DNA of 34,515 bases. Source: JBATTK01 sp049670505 (GTDB taxonomy: Bacteria; Bacteroidota; Bacteroidia; Flavobacteriales; Flavobacteriaceae). A program made the position numbers and the translations under genes. Below, piece after piece: positions 24,058-32,079 of this stretch. The stretch's first letter is position 1. Every line of letters starts with the position of its first letter. The stretch covers positions 1 to 34,515 of the forward strand of contig JBATTK010000113.1 in assembly GCA_049670505.1 (NCBI GenBank), given 5' to 3'. Under the pieces are notes generated by a model. The model was not told the DNA's origin, searched no databases, and saw nothing but the letters and a program-made list of their open reading frames with translations.

Positions 24058-24170
24058 AATATTGAATGAAGAATTACGAATAATGAAGTCGGGAAATAAA
24101 TATGGAATGAAGATGAACAAATAACTAAGTTAATTTCAATTTTTGTTGTAAGTATGGGAACAAGATTGAC

Positions 24171-24331
24171 CTGTTGTGTATTTTGTATATGGGTTTAATA
24201 AGAAGTGTCAGTTCGAGTGTTTTCGACCGATTTTAGAGTCGAAAATGTATCGAGAACAATTTTTTTTCATAAAAAATCGAAGCACTCGAATGAATAGGTT
24301 TAGATTAAAAAATAATCAAAATACACAACAG
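24171..24331. repeat. nested inverted-repeat element between paaI and paaJ
   Basis: Perfect 15-base terminal arms CTGTTGTGTATTTTG (24171-24185) and CAAAATACACAACAG (24317-24331) enclose a second pair, TTCGAGTG at 24212 and CACTCGAA at 24283-24290. The 161-base unit encodes nothing evident and resembles a MITE or fold-back element. A further outer pair, AACTAAG (24123) and CTTAGTT (24331-24337), may be part of it. The rest of the 24058-24426 gap is AT-rich with short repeats of ATATTCAAAATT just before paaJ. Confidence 0.65.
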
Positions 24332-24426
24332 CTTAGTTTAAATAATAAATAAAGGAATGGTGGATTAGGGATTGTAGAAGTAAACACTTCGATATTCAAA
24401 ATTTGATATTCAAAATTCAAAATTTA

Positions 24427-25632
24427 ATGGAAGCTTATATAATAGACGGTATCCGAACTCCTATAGGAAATTATCACGGTACCCTATCTGCGGTGAGAAC
24501 GGATGATTTGGGAGCACTGGTCATTAAGGAATTGGTGGCGCGTAATCCAAATATTCCAAAAGAAGCCTATGATGATGTGATCATGGGATGTGCCAATCAG
24601 GCCGGCGAGGATAACAGGAATGTGGCAAGAATGAGCCTTTTATTGGCGGGATTGCCCTTTACCGTTCCAGGGGAAACGGTGAATCGTCTATGTAGTTCTG
24701 GCCTATCGGCGATTATCCATGCCAATAGGGCCATTAAGGCTGGTGATGGCGATCTTTTCATTTCCGGTGGGGTCGAGAATATGACACGTGGACCCTATGT
24801 GATGTCCAAACCTTCCAGTGCCTTTGGAAACGATTCCAAAATGTACGATTCCAGCTTTGGCTGGCGATTCATAAATCCTAGAATGCAGGAGCTTTATGGA
24901 ACGGATGGTATGGGAAATACGGCGGAAAATTTGGTTGAAAAATTCAATATCTCCCGTGAAGATCAGGACGCTTTTGCCTATTGGAGCCATATGAAGGCCG
25001 TTAAAGCGCAAAAAAATGGTCGTTTGGCAAAAGAAATTGTTGCAGTGGAGATTCCCCAGCGAAAAAAAGATCCCCTTCAATTTTCGAAGGACGAATTTGT
25101 AAAACCAGGGACGACCAAGGAAATTTTGGCAAAATTGCGCCCTGCGTTCAAAAAAGAAGGAGGGAGTGTTACCGCAGGCAACTCATCGGGATTGAACGAT
25201 GGTGCCGCTGCCACGATCATAGCGTCGGAAGAGGCCGTTAAAAAGTATGATTTAAAGCCTATAGCAAAGATCTTGAGTTCCGCCGTAGTAGGTGTGGAAC
25301 CCAGAATTATGGGAATTGGCCCGGTCCAAGCCTCCAATAAAGCCTTGCAAAAAGCAGGATTGACCATGGATGATATGGATATTATCGAACTTAATGAGGC
25401 TTTTGCGGCACAAGCCTTGGCGTGTACACGAGAATGGGGATTGGCCGACAACGATCCAAGATTAAACCCTAATGGTGGCGCTATTGCCATAGGGCACCCC
25501 TTGGGTGTAACAGGAGCTCGAATTTGTTATTCGGCGGCCTTGGAACTACAAGAAAACAATAAACGATATGCTTTGGTAACCATGTGCATCGGCGTAGGGC
25601 AAGGCTACGCTGCGGTAATTGAAAGCGTTTAA
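24427..25632 (+). CDS. paaJ: 3-oxoadipyl-CoA / 3-oxo-5,6-dehydrosuberyl-CoA thiolase PaaJ
   Basis: Thiolytic cleavage at two steps of the phenylacetate pathway, finally giving succinyl-CoA and acetyl-CoA. Start set at ATG 24427 (MEAYIIDGIRTPIG), giving 401 residues, the usual length. Catalytic residues are visible: C89 in NRLCSSGLSA, H357 in GHPLGVTGA and C387 in CIGVGQGYA. The first residues after Met match the PaaJ/PcaF class. Confidence 0.93.
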   Translation: MEAYIIDGIRTPIGNYHGTLSAVRTDDLGALVIKELVARNPNIPKEAYDDVIMGCANQAGEDNRNVARMSLLLAGLPFTVPGETVNRLCSSGLSAIIHANRAIKAGDGDLFISGGVENMTRGPYVMSKPSSAFGNDSKMYDSSFGWRFINPRMQELYGTDGMGNTAENLVEKFNISREDQDAFAYWSHMKAVKAQKNGRLAKEIVAVEIPQRKKDPLQFSKDEFVKPGTTKEILAKLRPAFKKEGGSVTAGNSSGLNDGAAATIIASEEAVKKYDLKPIAKILSSAVVGVEPRIMGIGPVQASNKALQKAGLTMDDMDIIELNEAFAAQALACTREWGLADNDPRLNPNGGAIAIGHPLGVTGARICYSAALELQENNKRYALVTMCIGVGQGYAAVIESV

Positions 25633-25686
25633 TTAAAATGACCCATGAGTTTCCTCTTCTGTGGTAGAGGATTTGGGTGAGGAATT

Positions 25687-28176
25687 ATGAGAAAAATACA
25701 ACACTACGTAACCGGGGAATGGATAGAAGGTAAGGATAAAGGTCATCCGATATATGATTCCGTAACAGGAGAGCTTATCGCAAATATTGCGATAGACGGA
25801 CTGAACATTCCTGACATATTGCAGTACGGAAGAACAAAAGGAGGGGAGATGCTGCGTAAAATGACCTTTCAAGAACGCGGTAATATGCTCAAAAAATTGG
25901 CGTTGCACCTTAGCAAAAAGAAGGATGCGTTTTATGAAATAAGTTATCGTACCGGTGCTACCAAGGTTGATAGCTGGATCGATATCGAAGGTGGTTTTGG
26001 GAATTTGTTCGCCAATGCCTCCTTGCGAAAATTGTTCCCTAACCAATCCTATCATGTAGAGGGAGAACCTATTGACCTATCACGTGGCGGACGTTTTATG
26101 GCGCATCATATCATGGTGCCCAAAAAAGGGGTCGCCGTCCATATAAATGCCTTCAATTTTCCGGTCTGGGGTATGTTGGAAAAATGTGCGGTCAATTGGA
26201 TGGCAGGGGTTCCGGCCGTTGTTTTGCCGGCACCCTCATCTTCCTATTTGGCCGAAGCGGTTGCCCGGGAAATCATAAATTCGGGAATTCTTCCGGAAGG
26301 GGCGCTGCAAATTATCAATGGAACCGTAAAGACCATTTTAGATACCGTGGAATCCCAGGATGTGGTCACTTTTACAGGCTCGGCATCAACCGGAAGATTG
26401 CTCAAGGCACATCCGCGGATTATTGAAGAAGCCGTTCCCTTTACCATGGAGGCCGATTCCTTGAATGCTGCTATTTTAGGGGAGGATGCTGTTCCGGGAA
26501 CACCCGAGTTCGATATTTTTGTCAAGGAGGTGCGCAAGGAAATGACAGTAAAATGCGGTCAAAAATGTACGGCCATACGACGGATCATTGTACCCGAAAA
26601 ATTAATCGAGGACGTTCAGATAGCCTTAGGTCAACAGCTTGATAAAATAACTATCGGAGATCCTAGGCTAAAAGAGGTCAGAATGGGATCTTTGATCAGT
26701 AGAGAACAAGTGGAGGAGGTGAGGAATAGTGTCAAGGATATCGCAAAAGAGGCACAGATCGTATATGGTAATCTGGATAGTATGGAAACTTTGGGTGCCG
26801 ATGCCCAAAAGGGGGCATTCATAAGCCCTATTTTACTACGTGAAAATTTTCCTTTTAAGCATAATGTGGTGCATACCAGGGAAGCTTTTGGTCCTGTAAG
26901 CACATTGATGCCTTATAAAAATTTGGATGAGGCCATTGAACTGGCGCAAATGGGAAAAGGATCGTTGGTATCTTCTATTATCACCTATGATAATGCTATT
27001 GCCAAGGATTATGTGGTAAATGCGGCAAGTCACCATGGACGTATTTTGGTATTGAACCGGGAAAGCGCCAAAGAGAGCACAGGACATGGTTCACCGCTGC
27101 CTTCATTGGTGCATGGTGGCCCCGGACGCGCCGGGGGAGGTGAGGAAATGGGAGGATTACGTGGTATAAAACACTATTTACAGCGCACCGCCGTGCAAGG
27201 ATCACCTACTACCCTAACGGAGATTACGGGGATTTATCAGCCTAAATCTGCTTATAAAGCGGCAGAACAGCACCCCTTTAAATATCGTTGGGAGGATATT
27301 GAGCCCGGAATGTCCTTAAAAACGCATAAGCGTACCATCACCGATGGCGACATTGTAAACTTTTCCAATTTAACGTGGGATCATTTTTACGCGCATACGG
27401 ATATTACCTCTTTGGACGGAAGTATTTTTGAAAAAAGAACGGCTCATGGCTATTTTATTTTGGCCGCCGCGGCAGGTTTGTTCGTCTATCCCAATAAAGG
27501 GCCCGTAGCCGCCAATTATGGATTGGAAGATTGCCGCTTTTTAAGGCCCATCTACCATAATGATACAGTATATGTAAGATTAACGTGTAAACAAAAGATA
27601 GAAAGGGACGTTCGCGGACCGGAATTACCAAGTGGTATCGTAAAATGGTATGTAGAGGTATTTGATACGGAAGACGAATTGGTAGCTATAGCTACGATTT
27701 TGACCATGGTACAGAAGAAAAGTCCTTTTGCGATCATAAACAAGGAGACTATAACGGGATATTTAAAAAAACTGACCGAAGATGTTAAACCAGAATGGGG
27801 AACGGCAACACCGCAACGGATGGTAGAACATTTGGAATTCTCCTTGAAGATCGCCTCGGGCGAAATCCAGGATTTTGAAATAGCGACGCCCGGAGACATG
27901 CTGGAAAAAGTGCACGATTCCATATACAATCATAAACCCATGCCCAAGAATTATGATTTTCCCTTGGCGGATAGAACAAAAAAACTGATCCATGCGGATT
28001 TGGAAACCGCCAAAGTAAAATTATTGGAGACGTACCATGAATTTGAGGCTTATTTTAAGGAAAATCCTGGAGCTACCACTAAACATCCAGTATTCGGGGC
28101 ACTGAATAGGTTTGAGTGGGATTTGGTGAACACGAAACACCTAAATCATCATTTTTCACAGTTCGGACTTTTATAA
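25687..28176 (+). CDS. paaZ: bifunctional PaaZ: ring-opening hydratase and aldehyde dehydrogenase, with extra C-terminal DinB-like domain
   Basis: PaaZ hydrolyses oxepin-CoA to an open-chain semialdehyde and oxidises it with NADP to 3-oxo-5,6-dehydrosuberyl-CoA. Residues 1-~515 are the aldehyde dehydrogenase, with C294 in KCGQKCTAIRR and the preceding Glu in TMEADSLNAA. Residues ~530-677 are a MaoC-like hydratase with D565 and H570 in NLTWDHFYAHTD, spaced as in the E. coli enzyme. The E. coli protein has 681 residues; this one has 829. The added ~148 residues carry RMVEHLEFSLKI (H715), HPVFGALNRFEWDLV and KHLNHHFSQFGLL (H818, H822), which matches a DinB-fold/DUF1569 domain with a possible three-His metal site. 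The first two activities are well supported; the role of the tail is unknown. Confidence 0.95.
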   Translation: MRKIQHYVTGEWIEGKDKGHPIYDSVTGELIANIAIDGLNIPDILQYGRTKGGEMLRKMTFQERGNMLKKLALHLSKKKDAFYEISYRTGATKVDSWIDIEGGFGNLFANASLRKLFPNQSYHVEGEPIDLSRGGRFMAHHIMVPKKGVAVHINAFNFPVWGMLEKCAVNWMAGVPAVVLPAPSSSYLAEAVAREIINSGILPEGALQIINGTVKTILDTVESQDVVTFTGSASTGRLLKAHPRIIEEAVPFTMEADSLNAAILGEDAVPGTPEFDIFVKEVRKEMTVKCGQKCTAIRRIIVPEKLIEDVQIALGQQLDKITIGDPRLKEVRMGSLISREQVEEVRNSVKDIAKEAQIVYGNLDSMETLGADAQKGAFISPILLRENFPFKHNVVHTREAFGPVSTLMPYKNLDEAIELAQMGKGSLVSSIITYDNAIAKDYVVNAASHHGRILVLNRESAKESTGHGSPLPSLVHGGPGRAGGGEEMGGLRGIKHYLQRTAVQGSPTTLTEITGIYQPKSAYKAAEQHPFKYRWEDIEPGMSLKTHKRTITDGDIVNFSNLTWDHFYAHTDITSLDGSIFEKRTAHGYFILAAAAGLFVYPNKGPVAANYGLEDCRFLRPIYHNDTVYVRLTCKQKIERDVRGPELPSGIVKWYVEVFDTEDELVAIATILTMVQKKSPFAIINKETITGYLKKLTEDVKPEWGTATPQRMVEHLEFSLKIASGEIQDFEIATPGDMLEKVHDSIYNHKPMPKNYDFPLADRTKKLIHADLETAKVKLLETYHEFEAYFKENPGATTKHPVFGALNRFEWDLVNTKHLNHHFSQFGLL

Positions 28177-28202
28177 TGTAAAATTTAGTATTGAAATTTT
28201 TG

Positions 28203-28952
28203 ATGGAACCTTACGTAAAACAACATATAGAAAACGGTATCGGATATATAGAATTCTTTCATCCGGCCCACAACTCTTTGCCCGGGGATATTTTGGCACA
28301 ATTGGCCCAAACAATAACGGATGCGGGGAGTAGCGCGGAGATTAAGGTTATTGTGCTAAAAAGCGGTGGCGATAGAACATTCTGTGCCGGAGCAAGTTTT
28401 GAGGAATTGGTAAACATTGATGACGCCACTACGGGAAAAGCTTTTTTTTCAGGTTTTGCCCTGGTAATCAATGCGATGCGCAAATGCCCAAAATTCATTA
28501 TTGGCCGAATTCAGGGAAAGACCGTTGGTGGAGGCGTGGGTTTGGCTTCAGCTACGGACTACTGTATGGCAACCAAGTTTGCGGCCGTCAAATTAAGTGA
28601 ATTGAACGTGGGAATCGGTCCTTTTGTAGTAGGGCCAGCTGTTGAACGCAAACTGGGATTAAGTGGCATGTCGCAGATTGCGATGGATGCCAATACCTTT
28701 TATTCGGCGCAATGGGCCAAGGAAAAGGGATTGTTTACCCAATTGTACGAGAGCACAGAGGAATTGGATGAAGCGGTAAAGGCTTTTGCGGAAAATCTCT
28801 GTAGCTACAATCCGGAAGCGATGAAGGAAATGAAACGTATGTTCTGGAAAGGCACCGAAGATTGGGACCGTCTATTGGCAGAACGTGCGGCAATAAGTGG
28901 TCGATTGGTATTGAGTGAATTTACCAAAGAGACCCTAAAGAAGTTTAAATAA
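28203..28952 (+). CDS. enoyl-CoA hydratase/isomerase family protein in the paaF position
   Basis: A 249-residue crotonase-fold protein. Start chosen at ATG 28203 (MEPYVKQHIENGIGYIEF). By position it would be the 2,3-dehydroadipyl-CoA hydratase (PaaF). The oxyanion-hole motif FCAGASFEELV and GKTVGGGVGLASATDYC are present. The first catalytic Glu of enoyl-CoA hydratases (rat E144) is replaced by G113, while the second (E164) is kept as E133 in KLSELNVGIG. The usual PGAGGTQR stretch is replaced by GPFVVGPAVERK. It could be a divergent PaaF or do another step, so no symbol is given. Confidence 0.85.
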   Translation: MEPYVKQHIENGIGYIEFFHPAHNSLPGDILAQLAQTITDAGSSAEIKVIVLKSGGDRTFCAGASFEELVNIDDATTGKAFFSGFALVINAMRKCPKFIIGRIQGKTVGGGVGLASATDYCMATKFAAVKLSELNVGIGPFVVGPAVERKLGLSGMSQIAMDANTFYSAQWAKEKGLFTQLYESTEELDEAVKAFAENLCSYNPEAMKEMKRMFWKGTEDWDRLLAERAAISGRLVLSEFTKETLKKFK

Positions 28953-29033
28953 TGAATGTAGCATAAGGAACGATTGTAGTGGGCATTCTATTTCCATATT
29001 CACGATCCGACATTCAAAATTTGATATTCGAAC

Positions 29034-29630
29034 ATGATTTACAGCTTTAAAGGATACATACCTGTAGTACACAAAAGTAGCTTTGTACATCCGCTGGCTG
29101 CAGTAACGGGAAATGTCATTATTGGCAAGGACTGTTATATTGGTCCGGGAGCTGCCATTCGCGGCGATTGGGGACAGATTATTTTGGAAGATGGCGTCAA
29201 CGTGCAGGAAAATTGTACGGTACATATGTTTCCGGGAAAATCCATAGTCCTGAAAGAAAGTGCGCATATAGGCCATGGAGCCATTATTCATGGGGCAAAT
29301 ATCGGCCGAAATGTTTTAGTCGGAATGAATACCGTTATTATGGACGATGCGGAAATTGGGGATGAAAGTATTATCGGGGCTATGGCCTTTGTAAAGGCAG
29401 AAACCGTAATTCCAAAACGCAGCATGGTAGTAGGCAACCCCGCAAAAGTAATCAAGGAGGTTACGGACGAAATGATAGCTTGGAAAACGAAGGGCACAAA
29501 ATTGTATCAGCGGTTACCGGCCGATTGTCACAACGGTTTAAGGGCAGTGGAACCTTTACGGGAAATCCCGGAAGCTATACAGAAACAGGAAGCCTTTTAT
29601 GATACTTTGCGCGATTTTATGAAGAAATAA
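29034..29630 (+). CDS. paaY: PaaY, hexapeptide-repeat gamma-carbonic-anhydrase-like protein
   Basis: PaaY proteins form left-handed beta-helix trimers and act as thioesterases on phenylacetate-pathway CoA esters, protecting the CoA pool. The 198-residue protein has hexapeptide repeats from GNVIIGKDCYIGPGAAIRGD to ESIIGAMAFVKAE. Zinc-ligand candidates are H64, H81 and H86 (NCTVHMFPG, then HIGHGAIIHG). A helical tail starting AWKTKGTKLYQ with VEPLREI is characteristic of PaaY rather than YrdA. It is the last gene before the second operator. Confidence 0.93.
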   Translation: MIYSFKGYIPVVHKSSFVHPLAAVTGNVIIGKDCYIGPGAAIRGDWGQIILEDGVNVQENCTVHMFPGKSIVLKESAHIGHGAIIHGANIGRNVLVGMNTVIMDDAEIGDESIIGAMAFVKAETVIPKRSMVVGNPAKVIKEVTDEMIAWKTKGTKLYQRLPADCHNGLRAVEPLREIPEAIQKQEAFYDTLRDFMKK

Positions 29631-29656
29631 AAAGGTCATTACAAGCAAGGTGAAGT

Positions 29657-29691
29657 AATCTTTTAAAGATTAAAGTGTCGTCTTGTTTTTT
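29657..29691 (+). terminator. possible weak terminator after paaY
   Basis: AATCTTT-T-AAAGATT is a perfect palindrome, with a six-T run at 29686-29691 fourteen bases downstream. The stem is AT-rich and the T-run is not adjacent, so termination may be partial, and the following genes could be read from either their own promoter or the paa transcript. Confidence 0.3.
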
Positions 29692-29696
29692 GCAGT

Positions 29697-29714
29697 AACT
29701 AACAAACATTAGTT
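29697..29714 (+). promoter_or_regulatory. second copy of the palindromic operator, upstream of the E2 gene
   Basis: AACTAACAAACATTAGTT has the same layout as the paaE operator: AACTAAC, four bases, then ATTAGTT, differing from a perfect arm by one base. It ends six bases before the E2 start codon. No clear -7 box is seen next to it. Confidence 0.7.
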
Positions 29715-29720
29715 CATACG

Positions 29721-31007
29721 ATGTCAAAAGTGGAGTTAAAAATGCCTAAAATGGGCGAAAGCATAACGGAAGGCACCATCATCAGTTGGTTGGTCAACGA
29801 AGGTGGTACCTTTGAGGAAGGGGATATCCTGCTGGAAGTCGCTACCGACAAAGTGGATAATGAAGTACCGGCAGTAGCATCGGGTACCTTGGAGAAAATC
29901 CTCTTTCATGCCAAAGATGTGGTTCCCGTAGGCGAGGTAATTGCTATTATGGAAGTTTCGGAAAGGGAATCCGATAGTACGGCAGCGATTGAAAGAGAGG
30001 AGTTCATAAAGACCGCAGATAAACCTAAAGAAAAGAGAATATCAAAAATTAGATCTTCTACCGTAAGCCATAAGAATAATAACACTTTTTTTTCACCATT
30101 GATTATAAGCATAGCAAAAGAACAACACATCAGTTATGGAGAATTGGCGCGCATTCCCGCCACTGGAAAAGATGGGCGTTTACGAAAAAGTGATGTTTTC
30201 CAGTATCTTGATGATGGACGGCCTTATAAATTTGCACAACCTACTTCGGACAGGGACCCCACCCCCTATCGCATACCGCAATTGAATTTGGATAAGGGTA
30301 GCGGTAAGATCGTGGAGATGGATCGAATGAGGCAAATGATTGCAGATCACATGGTGTATTCCAAGCATACCTCCCCCCATGTAACGGCCTACGTGGAGGC
30401 CGATCTTACAAATATGGTCCATTGGCGAAATACCCACAAAGCTAAATTCGAGGAAAAGCATGGTGAGAAACTAACTTTTACACCGCTTTTTGTAGAAGCG
30501 GTCGCCAAAGCCGTCAAGGATTTTCCTATGATCAATGTGTCCGTTGATGGCACCCGTATCATTGTAAAGGAGCACATAAACATAGGAATGGCCACGGCCT
30601 TGCCCAATGGGAATTTAATTGTTCCCGTAGTTAAGAATGCCGATCAGAAGAACCTAAAACAACTTGCTGCAGCGGTCAATTTATTGGTTTCAAAGGCAAG
30701 GGACAATAAACTAAACGGGGATGACATTAAAGACAGCACTTTTACGATTTCCAATGTAGGCACTTTTGGAAGCCTTATGGGCACCCCAATTATTAACCAA
30801 CCGGAAGTTGCCATTTTAGCCTTGGGAATCATTAAAAAACGACCCGAGGTAATAACTACCGAAAAGGGAGATGAAATAGCTATAAGGAGTATGATGTACC
30901 TCTCCCTATCTTTTGATCATCGTGTTGTTGACGGTTATCTGGGAGGTTCCTTCCTAAGACGTATAGCCGATTATTTAGAAGAATTTGATGCTAATAGAAC
31001 AATATAA
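29721..31007 (+). CDS. 2-oxo acid dehydrogenase E2 (dihydrolipoamide acyltransferase)
   Basis: The core acyltransferase that moves acyl groups from lipoate to CoA in a 2-oxo acid dehydrogenase complex. The 428-residue protein has one lipoyl domain (about 2-77; lipoylated K44 in ATDKVDNEV) and a linker. A peripheral-subunit-binding domain follows (about 120-165, ELARIPATGKDGRLRKSDV). The C-terminal catalytic domain carries H400 and D404 in SFDHRVVDG. The partnership with a fused branched-chain-type E1 three genes on suggests a branched-chain 2-oxo acid complex. Aromatic 2-oxo acids are possible substrates. No E3 gene is nearby; E3 is usually shared. Confidence 0.93.
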   Translation: MSKVELKMPKMGESITEGTIISWLVNEGGTFEEGDILLEVATDKVDNEVPAVASGTLEKILFHAKDVVPVGEVIAIMEVSERESDSTAAIEREEFIKTADKPKEKRISKIRSSTVSHKNNNTFFSPLIISIAKEQHISYGELARIPATGKDGRLRKSDVFQYLDDGRPYKFAQPTSDRDPTPYRIPQLNLDKGSGKIVEMDRMRQMIADHMVYSKHTSPHVTAYVEADLTNMVHWRNTHKAKFEEKHGEKLTFTPLFVEAVAKAVKDFPMINVSVDGTRIIVKEHINIGMATALPNGNLIVPVVKNADQKNLKQLAAAVNLLVSKARDNKLNGDDIKDSTFTISNVGTFGSLMGTPIINQPEVAILALGIIKKRPEVITTEKGDEIAIRSMMYLSLSFDHRVVDGYLGGSFLRRIADYLEEFDANRTI

Positions 31008-31011
31008 TATC

Positions 31012-32079
31012 ATGTCGCATACAATCAGTATAACTAGGGTAAAAGAATCGAACATAAAGTCATTGGACTTTAACAACATCCCGCTGGGGAGGACCTTCAC
31101 CGATCATATGTTTATTTGTGATTATGAGGACGGGCAATGGATCAACCCCAGAATAGAGCCCTTGCACCTAATTCCTACCCATCCGGCAGCTATGGCATTG
31201 CATTATGGGCAGGCAATTTTTGAAGGAATGAAGGCGACCAAGGATGCTGATGGTACACCTATGTTGTTCAGGCCCGAAAAAAATGCCGCTCGCTTAAACT
31301 TTAGCGCGGATAGAATGGGGATGCCAAAATTTCCCAAGGACCTTTTCACGGAAGGGCTAAAACAATTGGTAGCATTGGAGCAGGACTGGATTCCGACACA
31401 GGCGGGAAGTGCCCTATACCTGAGACCCTTTATCTATGCCGATGAACCTTTTATAGGAATGCGGGCCGCAACGCATTACAAGTTTGTGATTATAGCATCG
31501 CCTTCCGGGCCTTTCTTTTCAAAACCTATAAAACTCTTCGCCGAAACCAAATACGTTAGAGCGGCGAAGGGAGGTGCCGGAGAAGCCAAAGCTGCGGGGA
31601 ATTATGCCGCCGCCATCAGACCCACGGAAATTGCCAAGGCCATGGGATACGATCAGGTATTGTGGTTAGATGCAAAGGAGTTCCACTATATTCAGGAAGT
31701 TGGGACGATGAATATTTTCTTTAAAATAGATGGAAAATTTATTACTCCGAGCTTGGACGGTGCTATTTTACGTGGTATCACACGTATGAGTGTCATAGAA
31801 TTGTTGAGGGACAAGGGCTATGAAGTAATTGAGCGTCCTATTACTATTGAGGAAATTGTGGAAGCCTTCCATACAGGTGCTCTGGAAGAAGCTTTTGGTA
31901 CGGGTACCGCCGTTGCCATTGCCATGATAAGGGAAATAGGGTATAAGGGTACTACAATCCATGTTTCCGATGAAAACCCGGTAGGCCAAATGATTTTGGA
32001 TACACTCAACGGAATTCGTTCGGGAAAAACGGAGGACAAGTTTGGTTGGATGGTACGGATTGAAAAAGAATTGGTGTAA
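31012..32079 (+). CDS. ilvE: branched-chain amino acid aminotransferase
   Basis: A PLP-dependent class IV aminotransferase interconverting branched-chain amino acids and their 2-oxo acids. Start set at ATG 31012 (MSHTISITRVKESNIKSLDF), four bases after the E2 stop. The 355-residue length fits. PLP lysine K193 is in GEAKAAGNYAAA; HYGQAIFEGMKA, ALYLRPFIYADE and LDGAILRGITR are conserved. Placed between E2 and E1, it should produce the complex's own substrates; this class can also accept phenylalanine to some extent (known of some family members, not shown here). Confidence 0.92.
   Translation: MSHTISITRVKESNIKSLDFNNIPLGRTFTDHMFICDYEDGQWINPRIEPLHLIPTHPAAMALHYGQAIFEGMKATKDADGTPMLFRPEKNAARLNFSADRMGMPKFPKDLFTEGLKQLVALEQDWIPTQAGSALYLRPFIYADEPFIGMRAATHYKFVIIASPSGPFFSKPIKLFAETKYVRAAKGGAGEAKAAGNYAAAIRPTEIAKAMGYDQVLWLDAKEFHYIQEVGTMNIFFKIDGKFITPSLDGAILRGITRMSVIELLRDKGYEVIERPITIEEIVEAFHTGALEEAFGTGTAVAIAMIREIGYKGTTIHVSDENPVGQMILDTLNGIRSGKTEDKFGWMVRIEKELV

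Noticed and set aside
24123..24134. AACTAAGTTAAT as a third copy of the paa operator
   Set aside because: It shares only the first arm's beginning; the four-base spacer and second arm are missing.
29657..29671. AATCTTTTAAAGATT as another regulator-binding palindrome
   Set aside because: It does not match the AACTAAC-type operator, occurs once, and is simple AT-rich sequence; a weak terminator stem is the more modest reading.
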